DNA from: Defluviimonas sp. SAOS-178_SWC
GTDB taxonomy: Bacteria; Pseudomonadota; Alphaproteobacteria; Rhodobacterales; Rhodobacteraceae
Direction of reading: 5' to 3'
NCBI RefSeq assembly: GCF_039830135.1
Contig: NZ_CP156081.1
Coordinates: forward strand, 4,016,001-4,080,000
DNA: 64,000 nt
The position numbers and the translations under genes are program-made. The number at the start of each line of letters is the position of its first letter. The stretch's first letter is position 1. This document shows positions 1 to 10,910 of the stretch, piece by piece. A model generated the notes under the pieces. The model ran no database searches and had not been told where the DNA came from. It worked only from the letters and a program-made list of their open reading frames with translations.

Positions 1-124
1 GCGCCACCAGGGCGACGATTTGCGTCGTGTCGCTGGAGACATGCGGCAGCATCAGGGACGGTGTCGCGATCAACACCATCACCAGCACTGCGCGCACCAG
101 GGCGCCTGTGAGCTGAGAAATCAC
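1..124 (-). CDS. Partial small membrane protein, N-terminus only
   Basis: The minus strand reads from a GTG at 124 to the left window edge without a stop (about 41 residues). The peptide starts VISQLTGALVRAVLVM and is one strongly hydrophobic segment ending near LMLPHVSSD, so it is a membrane anchor or signal peptide. A weak GAGG lies about 11 bases before the start. It sits downstream of leuD on the same strand but beyond a terminator, so it is probably its own unit. The family is not recognised; the call rests on an open frame with membrane-protein character, and the remainder lies outside the window. Confidence 0.5.
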   Translation of the reverse strand, partial: MISQLTGALVRAVLVMVLIATPSLMLPHVSSDTTQIVALVA

Positions 125-347
125 TGCCCTACATCCTCAACCTGGCCGGGACCGGTACATTGCCGGGCGCCTTGGACCAACTTGAGCCCGCCAATTGTGG
201 CGAACTGCCTCTTTGTTGCCCAACTTTTGCCCAACTTCGTCTCCCCATCAACGTTTCATTAAGTTAAATCCGGGCATTGGGGCCTTTTCGTGGAAGAACT
301 GGTGCGGCAATGCATCATTTCATGAGCAAGAATCCGCCGACAATCGC

Positions 348-377
348 GCAACAATAAGGCCGCCCCGAAGGGCGGCC
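348..377 (-). terminator. Rho-independent terminator after leuD
   Basis: On the minus strand an 8-bp perfect stem GGCCGCCC/GGGCGGCC (positions 377-358) is closed by a very stable C(TTCG)G tetraloop and followed by TTATTGTTG. It begins about 25 bases after the leuD stop, so it should end the leuC-leuD transcript. Confidence 0.75.
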
Positions 378-401
378 CAAGATGTTGTATTTCAGTGGTT
401 T

Positions 402-1007
402 TCAGACCCAAGGACGAGCCTGGGCCGCCGTCTGTTCGAATGTGTCGATGCTGGAAACTTTCTCCAGCGTCAGGCCGATATCGTCCAGGCCATTGAGGAG
501 ACAGTGCTTGCGGAACGGGTCAACCTCGAAGGCGAAGCTCTGCCCGTCCGAGGTGGTGACCGTCTGCGCCTCGAGGTCCACCGTCATCCGCGCATTGGCG
601 CCTTTCCGCGCATCCTCCATCAGGACGTCCACGACCTCCTGCGGCATCACGATCGGCAGGATGCCGTTCTTGAAGCAGTTGTTGTAGAAGATGTCGGCGA
701 AGGAGGTGGAGATCACGCAGCGGATGCCGAAGTCGAGAAGCGCCCAGGGGGCGTGCTCGCGGCTCGACCCGCAGCCGAAATTGTCGCCGGCGACGATGAC
801 CTCGGCATTCCGGTAGGCCGGCTGGTTCAGCACGAAGTCCGGGATTTCCTTGCCGTCCAGCGTGAAGCGCATCTCGTCAAAGAGGTTCTTGCCGAGGCCC
901 GAGCGCTTGATCGTCTTGAGGAACTGCTTGGGGATGATCATGTCGGTGTCGATGTTGACCAAGGGCATTGGCGCCGCGACCCCGGTGAGGGTGGTGAATT
1001 TGTCCAT
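402..1007 (-). CDS. leuD: 3-isopropylmalate dehydratase small subunit LeuD
   Basis: Small (swivel-domain) subunit of isopropylmalate isomerase, which converts 2-isopropylmalate to 3-isopropylmalate in cytosolic leucine synthesis. At 201 aa it has the normal length. The family signature [14 protein letters not shown] is at residues 77-90, and the N-terminus carries the [10 protein letters not shown] motif (residues 17-26). A GGGAGA ribosome site precedes the ATG. It follows leuC by 12 bases, so the two subunits are co-transcribed, and a strong terminator follows the stop. Identification is firm. Confidence 0.97.
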   Translation of the reverse strand: MDKFTTLTGVAAPMPLVNIDTDMIIPKQFLKTIKRSGLGKNLFDEMRFTLDGKEIPDFVLNQPAYRNAEVIVAGDNFGCGSSREHAPWALLDFGIRCVISTSFADIFYNNCFKNGILPIVMPQEVVDVLMEDARKGANARMTVDLEAQTVTTSDGQSFAFEVDPFRKHCLLNGLDDIGLTLEKVSSIDTFEQTAAQARPWV

Positions 1008-1019
1008 TGTCGCTCTCCC

Positions 1020-2435
<1,416 letters not shown>

Positions 2436-2490
2436 GGGTCCTCTCCGGTTCTTGAGAAATCTTGCAAAGGCGACAGGAATGCGGCGCCGA

Positions 2491-2577
2491 TCAAAGTCGG
2501 GCCAGCACCGTCATCGTCGCGCCGAAGAACCGCCAGGGCAGGCGCGCGCGGTCGTCCATGTCGAAGAAACGTTTCAT
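2491..2577 (-). CDS. Possible 28-aa peptide upstream of leuC
   Basis: An ATG at 2577 opens a 28-codon frame (begins [20 protein letters not shown]) ending 55 bases before the leuC start on the same strand. It is basic and aromatic, with three leucines, two of them in the last four codons, and no obvious ribosome site. It could be a short conserved protein, a leader peptide, or chance. No terminator/antiterminator pair is evident between it and leuC, so classical leucine attenuation is not supported. Confidence 0.22.
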   Translation of the reverse strand: MKRFFDMDDRARLPWRFFGATMTVLARL

Positions 2578-2682
2578 AACGGGCGGAGATACACCTTCGC
2601 CCCGAGTCCCGCAAGGCCGCGCGTCGGACTTGCCAGCCGGTCCGCGAAGCTGGCACAAAGGCGAAGAGAGCGAAGGGACGTG

Positions 2683-4020
2683 ATGGAAACGGAACTTGAA
2701 AGCCTCCTGTCCTCGTTCGCCACGGTCTGGGACACGATCCGGCTCAACCTCCGGCTCCTTCTCCTGCCGCGGCAGCTCGAACAGGTCACGGTCATCCTCG
2801 CCTGCGTCGCGCTCGCGTGGTTTGTCACAAGGCGGCTGGAGCCCCGGTTCGACACCTGGATGCGGGGTCTCTCGGGGCGTCCGAAATGGCAACTCCGCTG
2901 GCTCGTCGTGCTGCGCAACCGGCTTCAGCTTGGCCTTTTCGCGCTGTTCGCCTGGTCCGCGACCGGCATCTATGCCGCGATCTACGCCTTTCCGTCCCGC
3001 CGCTACCTGATCGTCCTGGCCGCCACGATCGCCGCCGCCTGGTTCTTCATCCGGGTCGCCGCCCAGATCGTCAAGAACCGCTTCCTCCGGCAGGTCGTGA
3101 GCTGGGGGCTCACCATCTACGCGACGCTCTACTACGCCGGGCTCCTCGACGAGGTGGCGGCCTTCCTCGACGGGATCGCGATCGAATTCGGCGACTTCCG
3201 CCTGACGCTTCTCGCGATCCTCAAGGCGGTTCTTGTCACGGGGCTCCTTTTCGCAGGGGCGCGGCTCCTGTCGCGCGGCGCGGCCCAGCGCATCGGGGCG
3301 AACGAGGATATCAGCCCCTCGATGCGGGTTCTGACGGTCAAATTCCTGCAGATCGCGCTCTATTCCGCGGCCTTCTTCATCGGCTTGAAGGCGGTGGGCT
3401 TCGACCTCACCGGCCTCGCGGTCCTGTCGGGCGCGATCGGCGTCGGCCTTGGCTTCGGCCTGCAGAAGGTCGTGTCGAACCTCGTTTCCGGCGTCATCAT
3501 CCTCCTCGACAAGTCGATCAAGCCGGGTGACGTGATCTCGCTCGGCGACACGTTCGGCTGGATCGAGGCGCTCGGCGCGCGCTATGTCTCTGTCGTCACC
3601 CGCGACGGCAAGGAATTCCTGATCCCGAACGAGGACCTGATCACCGGCCAGGTGGTGAACTGGTCGCATTCGAACCAGTATGTGCGGATCGACCTTTTCT
3701 TCGGCACCGCCTATTCCGATGATCCGCACCTCGTGCGCAAGGTCGCGATCGAAGCCGCCTATTCGGTTGGCCGGGTGCTGAAATCCCATCCTGCCGTCTG
3801 CCATATCACCGGCTTCGGGGACAGTTCGGTCGACTATATCCTGCGCTTCTGGATCACCGATCCGGCGGAGGGGCTCACCAACGTCAAGGGCAACGTCTAT
3901 CTCGCGCTTTGGGATGCGTTCAAGGAGCACGGAATCTCGATCCCCTTCCCGCAGCGCGAGGTCAAGGTGCTGCCCGGTTCGGTGCTGGCGACCTCAGGAT
4001 CGGATCGGCGGGGACAGTAA
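2683..4020 (+). CDS. MscS-family mechanosensitive ion channel
   Basis: Inner-membrane channel that opens on membrane tension to release solutes during osmotic downshock. The chosen ATG gives 445 aa; an open frame runs further upstream to 2425, but it overlaps leuC and reads like non-coding sequence. Several hydrophobic helices lie before residue 235. The pore helix and signature are at about 242-290 (LSGAIGVGLGFGLQK, then SNLVSGVIILLDKSIKPGDVI), followed by the cytosolic beta domain with GWIEALGARYVSVVTRDGKE. It is longer than E. coli MscS because of extra N-terminal helices. Transcribed divergently from leuC; the stop is 185 bp before rsfS. Confidence 0.93.
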   Translation: METELESLLSSFATVWDTIRLNLRLLLLPRQLEQVTVILACVALAWFVTRRLEPRFDTWMRGLSGRPKWQLRWLVVLRNRLQLGLFALFAWSATGIYAAIYAFPSRRYLIVLAATIAAAWFFIRVAAQIVKNRFLRQVVSWGLTIYATLYYAGLLDEVAAFLDGIAIEFGDFRLTLLAILKAVLVTGLLFAGARLLSRGAAQRIGANEDISPSMRVLTVKFLQIALYSAAFFIGLKAVGFDLTGLAVLSGAIGVGLGFGLQKVVSNLVSGVIILLDKSIKPGDVISLGDTFGWIEALGARYVSVVTRDGKEFLIPNEDLITGQVVNWSHSNQYVRIDLFFGTAYSDDPHLVRKVAIEAAYSVGRVLKSHPAVCHITGFGDSSVDYILRFWITDPAEGLTNVKGNVYLALWDAFKEHGISIPFPQREVKVLPGSVLATSGSDRRGQ

Positions 4021-4070
4021 AGCTCGGCAGGGGCTTGCCAATCGCGGCAATCCACCTCATTCGGGCCACA

Positions 4071-4099
4071 TTGAGATTTTACAATCGCGATGCTACCTT
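4071..4099 (+). promoter_or_regulatory. Possible sigma-70 promoter before rsfS
   Basis: TTGAGA (4071-4076), 17 bases, then TACCTT (4094-4099), in the 185-bp gap between the MscS gene and rsfS. The -35 box is good and the -10 box poor (3 of 6). It is the best candidate seen for the start of the rsfS-rppH operon. Confidence 0.3.
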
Positions 4100-4205
4100 T
4101 TACCCATGCCCAGCGCCGGGGCGGGGGCGGCGCGCAACCCAGGAGGACGATGTCCTGTTTCATACTGCAAAGGCGGCCGGATCTTCGGCCGCAGGGCCGG
4201 TGCCG

Positions 4206-4577
4206 ATGACGGCGACGCCCACCGAGGTCCAGAGCGACGTGCTGCTCGCGCGGATCCTCGCCTCTCTCGATGACGACAAGGCCGAAGACGTGGTGACGAT
4301 CGATCTCCGCGGCCGGTCCTCTGTCGCCGATTACATGGTGGTCTGCTCGGGCCGCTCCTCGCGCCAGGTCGGCGCCATCGCCGAAAAGCTGATGGAGCGG
4401 CTGAAGCAGGAATTCGGCCGGACCTGCCGTGTCGAAGGCAAGGAGCAGGGCGACTGGGTCCTGATCGACGCCTCCGACGTGGTAGTTCACGTCTTCCGCC
4501 CCGAAGTGCGGGAGTTCTACCAGCTTGAGAAGATGTGGATGCCCGCCGGGGCCGGACTGAGCGCCCGGCAGAACTGA
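4206..4577 (+). CDS. rsfS: Ribosomal silencing factor RsfS
   Basis: RsfS/Iojap protein; it binds ribosomal protein L14 and blocks subunit joining, lowering translation under starvation. The 123-aa product shows the family core: [25 protein letters not shown] (a beta-alpha start, written here from residue 22 on) and [19 protein letters not shown] near residue 80, followed by the conserved [15 protein letters not shown]. The ATG at 4206 gives the normal length. Its TGA overlaps the rlmH ATG (TGATG), so the two are translationally coupled, the common rsfS-rlmH arrangement. Confidence 0.96.
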   Translation: MTATPTEVQSDVLLARILASLDDDKAEDVVTIDLRGRSSVADYMVVCSGRSSRQVGAIAEKLMERLKQEFGRTCRVEGKEQGDWVLIDASDVVVHVFRPEVREFYQLEKMWMPAGAGLSARQN

Positions 4578-5047
4578 TGCGGCTGCATATCTGCGCGGTC
4601 GGGCGCCTGCGCGCGGGGCCCGAACTCACGCTGATCGACGACTATCTCAAACGGTTCGACCGGACGGGCCGGGCGCTGAGCCTCGGCCCGGTTTCCGTTC
4701 ACGAGGTCGAGGACAAGAAGGGCGGCGGCATGGAGGCCGAGGCCGATCTTCTCGGCCGCGCCGTGCCGTCCGGTGCTTTCCTCGTGGCGCTCGACGAGCG
4801 CGGGCGGCAGATGACCTCGCCAGATTTCGCCAGCACGATTGCCCGAACCCGCGACGGCGGGCGGCAGGACATGGCCTTCCTGATCGGCGGGGCGGACGGG
4901 CTGGCGCCCGGCCTTCGCGGCCGCGCCGACATGCTTCTGTCCTTCGGCCCGATGGTCTGGCCGCACATGCTCGTCCGGGTGATGCTGGCCGAACAGCTCT
5001 ACCGCGCCGCCTCCATCCTTGCCGGTGCGCCGTATCACCGGGCATGA
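4577..5047 (+). CDS. rlmH: 23S rRNA pseudouridine1915 N3-methyltransferase RlmH
   Basis: SPOUT-class methyltransferase that methylates pseudouridine 1915 of 23S rRNA on assembled ribosomes. At 156 aa it is the standard size. The knot that binds S-adenosylmethionine is seen as FLIGGADGL (101-109), and the C-terminus [11 protein letters not shown]...PYHR is diagnostic. The start overlaps the rsfS stop by one base. A 117-bp gap to gpmI follows, still within what looks like one transcription unit. Confidence 0.97.
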   Translation: MRLHICAVGRLRAGPELTLIDDYLKRFDRTGRALSLGPVSVHEVEDKKGGGMEAEADLLGRAVPSGAFLVALDERGRQMTSPDFASTIARTRDGGRQDMAFLIGGADGLAPGLRGRADMLLSFGPMVWPHMLVRVMLAEQLYRAASILAGAPYHRA

Positions 5048-5164
5048 CAGACCGGTGCGGAGGGCGCAGAACCGCCCCACGCCTGTCACCGGCAATCCTG
5101 ATGCCCGGTTGCCGGCGCACCGCGATCGCCCTAGAACTCGGGCCAAAGCCAGAAGGATCGTGCC

Positions 5165-6688
5165 ATGACTGCCCCGCGCCTCGTTGTCCTTTGCATTCTT
5201 GACGGCTGGGGGCTCCGGGCCGAAACGACGGGCAACGCGGTGGCCCTTGCGACGAAGCCCACCTTCGACAGGATCATGGCGACCTGCCCGCATGCGCAGC
5301 TTGTCACCCACGGGCCCGACGTTGGCCTGCCTTCCGGGCAAATGGGCAACTCCGAGGTCGGGCACACGAATATCGGCGCCGGCCGGATCGTGGCGATGGA
5401 CCTCGGCCAGATCGACCTCGCCATCGAGGACAGGAGCTTCTTCTCCAACGCCGCCATCACCGCCTTCATCCACACGCTCAAGGCAGATGGCGGCACCGCG
5501 CATCTGATGGGCGTGATCTCCGACGGCGGCGTGCACGGGCATATCGACCATGTTCTGGCGGCCTGCGATGTGGTGACGAAGGCCGGCGTTCCGGTCGCGC
5601 TCCATGCCGTGACCGATGGCCGCGACGTGCCGCCGCAATCGGCCGACCGCTTCGCCGCCGACCTGATGAAGCGCCTGCCCAAGGGCGCGACTGTGGCCAC
5701 CGTCACGGGCCGCTACTTCGCGATGGACCGCGACAACCGGTGGGAACGGGTCTCGCGCGCCTACGCCGCGATGGTGCGAGGCGACGGCGTCCCCTCCGCC
5801 TCCGCCACCGACGCGGTGGCCGAGGCCTATGCGCGCGGCGAGACGGATGAATTCATCCAGCCCACGGTGATCGGCGACTACAAGGGGGCGAAGGGCGGCG
5901 ACGGGTTCTTCTGCCTCAACTTCCGCGCCGACCGGGCGCGCGAAATCCTGCTCGCCGTTGGCGAGGACGAGTTCGAGGGCTTCGACCGGGGCGCCCGCCC
6001 GCATTGGGCGGCCCTTCTCGGCATGGTCGATTACTCGAAGACTCACGACGCCTTCATGGCCGCCGCCTATCCCAAGCGTCCGGTCGTCAACACGCTCGGC
6101 GCCTGGGTGGCCTCGCATGGGCTGACCCAGTTCCGGCTCGCCGAGACCGAGAAATATCCCCATGTCACCTTCTTCCTGAACGGCGGCAAGGAAGCGCCCG
6201 AGGTGGGAGAGGACCGCTACATGGCTCCGTCCCCAAAGGTGGCGACCTATGATCTGAAACCCGAAATGTCGGCCAGAGAGGTCACCGACCACTTCGTCGC
6301 GGCGATCGAAAAGGGCTATGACCTCATCGTCACGAACTACGCCAATCCCGACATGGTCGGCCATACCGGCGTCCTCGAAGCCGGCATCGCGGCGGTGGAG
6401 GAGGTGGACCGTGGCCTGGCCCGCGTTGTTGCCGCCCTCGAAAAGGCCGGGGGCGCGATGATCGTGACCGCGGATCACGGCAATTGCGAAACGATGATCG
6501 ACCCGGAGACGGGCGGTCCACACACCGCGCATACGACAAACCCGGTGCCGGTAATTCTCGTCGGCGGGCCAGAGGGCGCGACGCTCCGCAATGGCCGCCT
6601 CGCCGATCTCGCGCCGACGCTTCTCGATCTCATGGGATTGCCGCTGCCGCCCGAGATGACCGGGCGAAGCCTGATCGGCCGGGTATGA
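5165..6688 (+). CDS. gpmI: 2,3-bisphosphoglycerate-independent phosphoglycerate mutase
   Basis: Cofactor-independent mutase interconverting 3- and 2-phosphoglycerate in glycolysis and gluconeogenesis; a two-Mn(II), alkaline-phosphatase-fold enzyme. The 507 aa match the family. The first metal motif is ILDGWGLR (11-18), the phosphoserine nucleophile is Ser63 in MGNSEVGHTN, and later metal and substrate motifs include DGRDVPP, NFRADRARE, NYANPDMVGHTG and TADHGNCE. The stop overlaps the next ATG (ATGA), so it is coupled to the envC-like gene. Confidence 0.98.
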   Translation: MTAPRLVVLCILDGWGLRAETTGNAVALATKPTFDRIMATCPHAQLVTHGPDVGLPSGQMGNSEVGHTNIGAGRIVAMDLGQIDLAIEDRSFFSNAAITAFIHTLKADGGTAHLMGVISDGGVHGHIDHVLAACDVVTKAGVPVALHAVTDGRDVPPQSADRFAADLMKRLPKGATVATVTGRYFAMDRDNRWERVSRAYAAMVRGDGVPSASATDAVAEAYARGETDEFIQPTVIGDYKGAKGGDGFFCLNFRADRAREILLAVGEDEFEGFDRGARPHWAALLGMVDYSKTHDAFMAAAYPKRPVVNTLGAWVASHGLTQFRLAETEKYPHVTFFLNGGKEAPEVGEDRYMAPSPKVATYDLKPEMSAREVTDHFVAAIEKGYDLIVTNYANPDMVGHTGVLEAGIAAVEEVDRGLARVVAALEKAGGAMIVTADHGNCETMIDPETGGPHTAHTTNPVPVILVGGPEGATLRNGRLADLAPTLLDLMGLPLPPEMTGRSLIGRV

Positions 6689-7818
6689 GACGGGCGGCCT
6701 TCCTTCTTCTTCTGGCGCTCGGCCTTGCAGCGCCGGTACGGGCCGCCGACCCGGCCGTTCCGGCGGCCGAAGCGGCGGCAACGGAGTTGCGCGCGGCAAT
6801 CGAGGCGCTGAACAGCGCGGAAGGTTCCCGAAACCGCGTCGCGGCGCTCACGCGCACGATCCAGGCCTATGAGGCCGGCCTCGGTTCCCTCCGTGACGCG
6901 CTTCGCCGCGCCTCGGTGCGCGAGGCCGAGATCGGCGCATCCTTCGAGGCGCGGCGGGAGCGGATTGGCCAGATTCTGGGCGTCATGGCAGCGATGGAAC
7001 GCGACCCGGCGCCCTTGCTGCTGCTGCATCCGGAAGGGCCAATGGGCACGGCGCGGTCAGGCATGATCCTCGCCTCCGTCACCCCCGCACTTCAGCAAGA
7101 GGCCGAAGCGCTCAAGGCGCAACTTGAAGAGTTGAAACGCCTCCGCGCACTGCAATCCGACGTGACGGCGACCCTGCAAAAGGGGCTCGTGGCCGCGCAA
7201 TCGGCGCGCACCGCGCTCAGCCAGGCGGTGCAGGACCGCACCGATCTGCCCGAACGCTTCCTCGAAGATCCCGAGGAACTGACCATCCTCGTCAACAGCG
7301 CCGACAGCCTGGACACGTTCGCGGCCGGGCTCGCCTCGATGGAAACCGATATCGGTGCGCCGATGGACGATTTCGAGGGCGCCAGGGGCACGCTGCCGCT
7401 GCCGGTCCGCGGTACGCTCCTGCGCAGAGCGGGTGAGGCAGACGCCGCCGGCATCCGCCGCCCCGGCATCCTCATCGCAACCAGACCTGCGGCGCTAGTG
7501 ACCATGCCCTGGCCCGCGACGATCCGCTACAGGGGCCCGCTTCTCGACTACGGAAATGTGATGATCGTGGAGCCGGCTTCCGGCTATCTTCTGGTCCTTG
7601 CCGGCCTCGGTGCCGTCTATGGCAACACCGGCGACGTCATCGAGGCCGGGGCGCCCGTCGGGCTGATGGGTGGCGCGGCGACGGAAAACCTCTCATTTCC
7701 CGCCGACGGCCAAGAAGGCGGTGGCGCAGACCGGACGGAAACGCTTTATATAGAACTGAGACAGGGCAAGGAGCCCGTGGACCCGGCCCCGTGGTTCACA
7801 GAGACAAGGGAAGACTGA
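6685..7818 (+). CDS. EnvC-like murein hydrolase activator
   Basis: Predicted periplasmic coiled-coil protein related to EnvC, which activates amidases that split the septal cell wall. The ATG at 6685 overlaps the gpmI stop and gives 377 aa with a signal peptide (residues 1-20, cut after PVRA). Residues about 30-200 are Ala/Glu/Arg/Leu-rich heptads typical of the EnvC coiled coil. The C-terminal third is a LytM (M23)-type domain (NVMIVEPASGYLLVLAGL...AGAPVGLMGG) without the HxH zinc ligands, as expected for an activator rather than an enzyme. The ctpA gene follows 3 bases later. Confidence 0.88.
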   Translation: MRRAAFLLLLALGLAAPVRAADPAVPAAEAAATELRAAIEALNSAEGSRNRVAALTRTIQAYEAGLGSLRDALRRASVREAEIGASFEARRERIGQILGVMAAMERDPAPLLLLHPEGPMGTARSGMILASVTPALQQEAEALKAQLEELKRLRALQSDVTATLQKGLVAAQSARTALSQAVQDRTDLPERFLEDPEELTILVNSADSLDTFAAGLASMETDIGAPMDDFEGARGTLPLPVRGTLLRRAGEADAAGIRRPGILIATRPAALVTMPWPATIRYRGPLLDYGNVMIVEPASGYLLVLAGLGAVYGNTGDVIEAGAPVGLMGGAATENLSFPADGQEGGGADRTETLYIELRQGKEPVDPAPWFTETRED

Positions 7819-7821
7819 GCG

Positions 7822-9162
7822 ATGCGGAAATTCTTGATGGCCGCCCTCGGCGGCACAGTGGCCGGCGTGGTGCTGACGACGCAGGTGGCAGGCCCCCTCG
7901 TCGCGCAGGAGGCCGGCAAATCCTCCACCGTTTACGAACAGCTCGACCTCTTCGGCGATATCTTCGAGCGGATCCGAAGCCAGTATGTCGAGCCAGTGGA
8001 TGAGGGCAAGCTGATCGAGGCCGCGATCAACGGGATGCTGACGTCGCTCGACCCGCATTCGAGCTACCTTGCCGCCGACGCCTTCGCCGACATGCGGGTG
8101 CAGACCCGTGGCGAGTTCGGCGGTCTCGGGATCGAGGTCACCCAGGAAGAGGGCTTCATCAAGGTGGTGTCGCCCATCGACGGCACCCCGGCGGCAGAGG
8201 CGGGGATCCAGGCCGGCGACTTCATCACGCATGTCGACGGCGAAAGCGTGCTCGGCCTCACGCTCGACCAGGCGGTCGACAAGATGCGCGGGCCGGTCGG
8301 CTCCGAGATCATCATCACCGTCGCCCGCGAGGGCACCGACGAACCCTTCGACGTGTCGATCATCCGCGACACGATCAAGCTCACCGCCGCGCGCGCGCGT
8401 CTCGAAGGCAACACGGTCGTGCTGCGCGTGACGACGTTCAACGACCAGACCTACGACAACATGGCCGACGGGCTGAAGAAATCCGTTGCCGATGCCGGCG
8501 GGATCGACAAGGTCAACGGCTTCGTCCTCGACCTGCGCAACAATCCGGGCGGTCTGCTGACCCAGGCCATCGCCGTCTCCGACGCGTTCCTCGACAAGGG
8601 AGAGATCGTTTCGACCCGTGGCCGCAATCCGCAGGACAGCGAACGCTTCAACGCCGAACCGGGCGACCTGACCGAAGGCAAGCCGATGGTCGTTCTCATC
8701 AACGGCGGCTCCGCCTCGGCCTCGGAAATCGTCACCGGCGCGCTTCAGGACCACCGCCGCGCCATCGTCGTCGGCACCAAGTCGTTCGGCAAGGGCTCGG
8801 TCCAGACCGTGATCCCGCTCAGGGGCGAGGGCGCCATGCGGCTGACCACGGCGCGCTATTACACGCCGTCGGGACGGTCGATCCAGGCGCTCGGCATTTC
8901 GCCGGACATCGTCGTCGAACAGCCGAAACCGGCCCCCGCCACCGAGGAGGAAGAACCTGCCTCGGCCGCGAGCCGGTCGCGCTCCGAGGCTGATCTGCGC
9001 GGCGCGATCACCAACGACACGATGACCGAGGACGAAAAGCGGGTCTGGGAAGAAGAACAGACAAAGGCCGAGGAATCCGCGAAACTGCGGCTGGAGGACT
9101 ACCAGCTCGCCTATGCGATCGACATCCTCAAGGGTCTTTCCGCCATCGCCGCCGCCGAATGA
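7822..9162 (+). CDS. ctpA: Carboxy-terminal processing protease CtpA (S41)
   Basis: Exported S41 serine protease that trims C-termini of envelope proteins, including cell-wall enzymes. It is 446 aa with an N-terminal signal or anchor (1-29), a PDZ domain at about 98-175 ([10 protein letters not shown]...[14 protein letters not shown]) and the protease core with DLRNNPGG (near 240). By family spacing the catalytic dyad is Ser299 (in GGSASASE) and Lys324 (in FGKGSVQ). The C-terminal tail after 395 is acidic and charged. It sits between the EnvC-like gene and rppH, overlapping rppH by ATGA. CtpA next to an amidase activator suggests shared cell-wall work. Confidence 0.96.
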   Translation: MRKFLMAALGGTVAGVVLTTQVAGPLVAQEAGKSSTVYEQLDLFGDIFERIRSQYVEPVDEGKLIEAAINGMLTSLDPHSSYLAADAFADMRVQTRGEFGGLGIEVTQEEGFIKVVSPIDGTPAAEAGIQAGDFITHVDGESVLGLTLDQAVDKMRGPVGSEIIITVAREGTDEPFDVSIIRDTIKLTAARARLEGNTVVLRVTTFNDQTYDNMADGLKKSVADAGGIDKVNGFVLDLRNNPGGLLTQAIAVSDAFLDKGEIVSTRGRNPQDSERFNAEPGDLTEGKPMVVLINGGSASASEIVTGALQDHRRAIVVGTKSFGKGSVQTVIPLRGEGAMRLTTARYYTPSGRSIQALGISPDIVVEQPKPAPATEEEEPASAASRSRSEADLRGAITNDTMTEDEKRVWEEEQTKAEESAKLRLEDYQLAYAIDILKGLSAIAAAE

Positions 9163-9644
9163 CCCCGGACGAGGCCGCCCGGCTGCCCTACCGGCCCTGC
9201 GTCGGCGTCATGCTGATCAATGACGCCGGCCTGATCTTCGCGGGACAGCGCAAGGACAATCCCTACCCGGCCTGGCAGATGCCGCAAGGCGGGATCGACA
9301 AGGACGAAAAGCCGCGCAGGGCGGCGCTGCGCGAACTTTGGGAAGAGACCGGGGTGACGGAGGACCTTGTCGAATTCGTCGCCAAGGCGCCGGACTGGGT
9401 GCTCTACGACCTGCCGCCCGAGCTTCTGGGGCAGGTCTGGGGCGGCAAATACCGGGGCCAGAAGCAGCGATGGTTCCTCTATCGGTTCAGGGGCACGGAC
9501 GATCAGATCGACATCGAGACGGAGCATCCGGAATTCTCCGAATGGCGTTGGGTGACGGCGGCCGAGATGCTCGACGCCATCGTCCCCTTCAAGCGCGCCG
9601 TCTACGAAGAGGTCGTGGCGGCATTCCGGGAGCACTTGGCGTAA
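9159..9644 (+). CDS. rppH: RNA pyrophosphohydrolase RppH
   Basis: Nudix hydrolase that removes pyrophosphate from the 5' end of mRNA, preparing it for RNase E decay (related plant and bacterial enzymes also cut diadenosine polyphosphates). 161 aa. The complete Nudix box runs from residue 44 ([20 protein letters not shown]) and is preceded by PAWQMPQ, the RppH/IalA hallmark. The start overlaps the ctpA stop by ATGA. Last gene of the rsfS-to-rppH run. Confidence 0.95.
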   Translation: MTPDEAARLPYRPCVGVMLINDAGLIFAGQRKDNPYPAWQMPQGGIDKDEKPRRAALRELWEETGVTEDLVEFVAKAPDWVLYDLPPELLGQVWGGKYRGQKQRWFLYRFRGTDDQIDIETEHPEFSEWRWVTAAEMLDAIVPFKRAVYEEVVAAFREHLA

Positions 9645-9665
9645 GCGCGACGCGCCACCTCGCCA

Positions 9666-10850
9666 TCACGATATCGCCTTCACGGCGGCCGCAAGTTGCG
9701 GATCGCGGCCCTGACGAAGATCGGCGGCGGTGATATCGACCGCAGGGTCCGGTCGCAGGTCGCCCGCAGCCACAAGATGCCGAGCGATCTCCTCAGGGGT
9801 GGACGACACGGCGACGCCGGTTTCCCAGTCGTGAAAGGCGGTCGAGTAGCGCATTGCCGCCCTCGATTCCGCCAGGTCGACCGTCCCGCCCTCGGCGAAA
9901 AAGCGCAGGTCGTCGCCCATTCCCTCGCCGACAATGCTCAGTGCCGCACCGAACATGTCTTTCAGGAGGGCGGCGCAGACGATCGCGGCCGAAAAGGTGA
10001 ACTTGTCGACCAAAACGGCGCAACGCTCGCCCCGCCACGCCTCCCTGACCGTGCGCAGGAACGGGACCGTCTTCAGGAAATCTCCGCCCGGATTGCCGCG
10101 AAGGTCGAAAACGAGGTTGCGATCAGGCGCGGCGATGACGGCCTGCGCGACACGCGCCAGCCCGGCCTCAAGCGCACCGCCTTCGGGATCGTAGAAGTCT
10201 CGAAGCGAAACGCGGATCGCCCGATGGCCGATCTCGTCCGCCGTCGCAAAGCCGTGCGGCCGTCGGATGGCGGGCTCCAGGCCACCCTTCTCGCTGACGG
10301 GATAAAGATCCATCGCCGGAACAGTGCGATCACGGGCCACCCTCAGTTCAACGATACCGCCTTCGCTGTCGCGGAAATCATATCTCGCACCAGCGTCAGG
10401 GCCGCACCCGGTCAGTTCCCCCAGCGCCGCCGGCCAGACGAGGAGCAACGCCCCGATCACACGCCGCCGCTGCGCATTGCCGGCGAGCATCGGCTCCGCA
10501 CCGGCAAGGAAGGCGTCGACGGGCCTTCCGTTGACGGCGACCAGCCGCATGTCGAGAAACCCCGAGAGGCCGGCCGGTGCCGTCGTCAGGTAGATTCCGG
10601 CACCGATGGCGACAAAACGCAGCGGGTGAACCGCGATGGCGGCATTCGGGATCAGGCGGGTATGGCCGTTCCGGGGAAGGGCCAGAAGGCGCATCGCGGC
10701 GAGAAGAAAAAGATCGAGGTTTCCTTTGCGGGCCGCATCGCGGAGTGCGCCGAGCCTGTCCCGCACCATGTCGGGACCAATATCGCGAAACGCCTGGTCG
10801 CGCCGAAGCACGATATCCTCGATCAGCTCCGCATCCATGTGAAAGGACAT
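9666..10850 (-). CDS. S41-like peptidase-fold protein without signal peptide
   Basis: A 394-aa protein whose C-terminal half resembles the S41 (C-terminal processing / tail-specific) protease core: NLVFDLRGNPGGDF (residues 245-258) and VLVDKFTFSAAI (279-290), where Ser287 takes the place of the nucleophile. About 25 residues later, where CtpA has its Lys in a KxFGKG context, this protein reads GEGMGDDLRF, so that Lys is not evident. No signal peptide or transmembrane segment is visible, and no PDZ domain is clear. The ATG at 10850 is chosen because GGAAGAGGG lies just upstream; a start 14 codons further up (10892) is possible. Convergent with rppH. Function unknown. Confidence 0.75.
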   Translation of the reverse strand: MSFHMDAELIEDIVLRRDQAFRDIGPDMVRDRLGALRDAARKGNLDLFLLAAMRLLALPRNGHTRLIPNAAIAVHPLRFVAIGAGIYLTTAPAGLSGFLDMRLVAVNGRPVDAFLAGAEPMLAGNAQRRRVIGALLLVWPAALGELTGCGPDAGARYDFRDSEGGIVELRVARDRTVPAMDLYPVSEKGGLEPAIRRPHGFATADEIGHRAIRVSLRDFYDPEGGALEAGLARVAQAVIAAPDRNLVFDLRGNPGGDFLKTVPFLRTVREAWRGERCAVLVDKFTFSAAIVCAALLKDMFGAALSIVGEGMGDDLRFFAEGGTVDLAESRAAMRYSTAFHDWETGVAVSSTPEEIARHLVAAGDLRPDPAVDITAADLRQGRDPQLAAAVKAIS

Positions 10851-10910
10851 CCCTCTTCCTTCACCCGCGCAACCGTCCCAAGCCGCGCACACGGGCGCAG
10901 GATTTCACCT

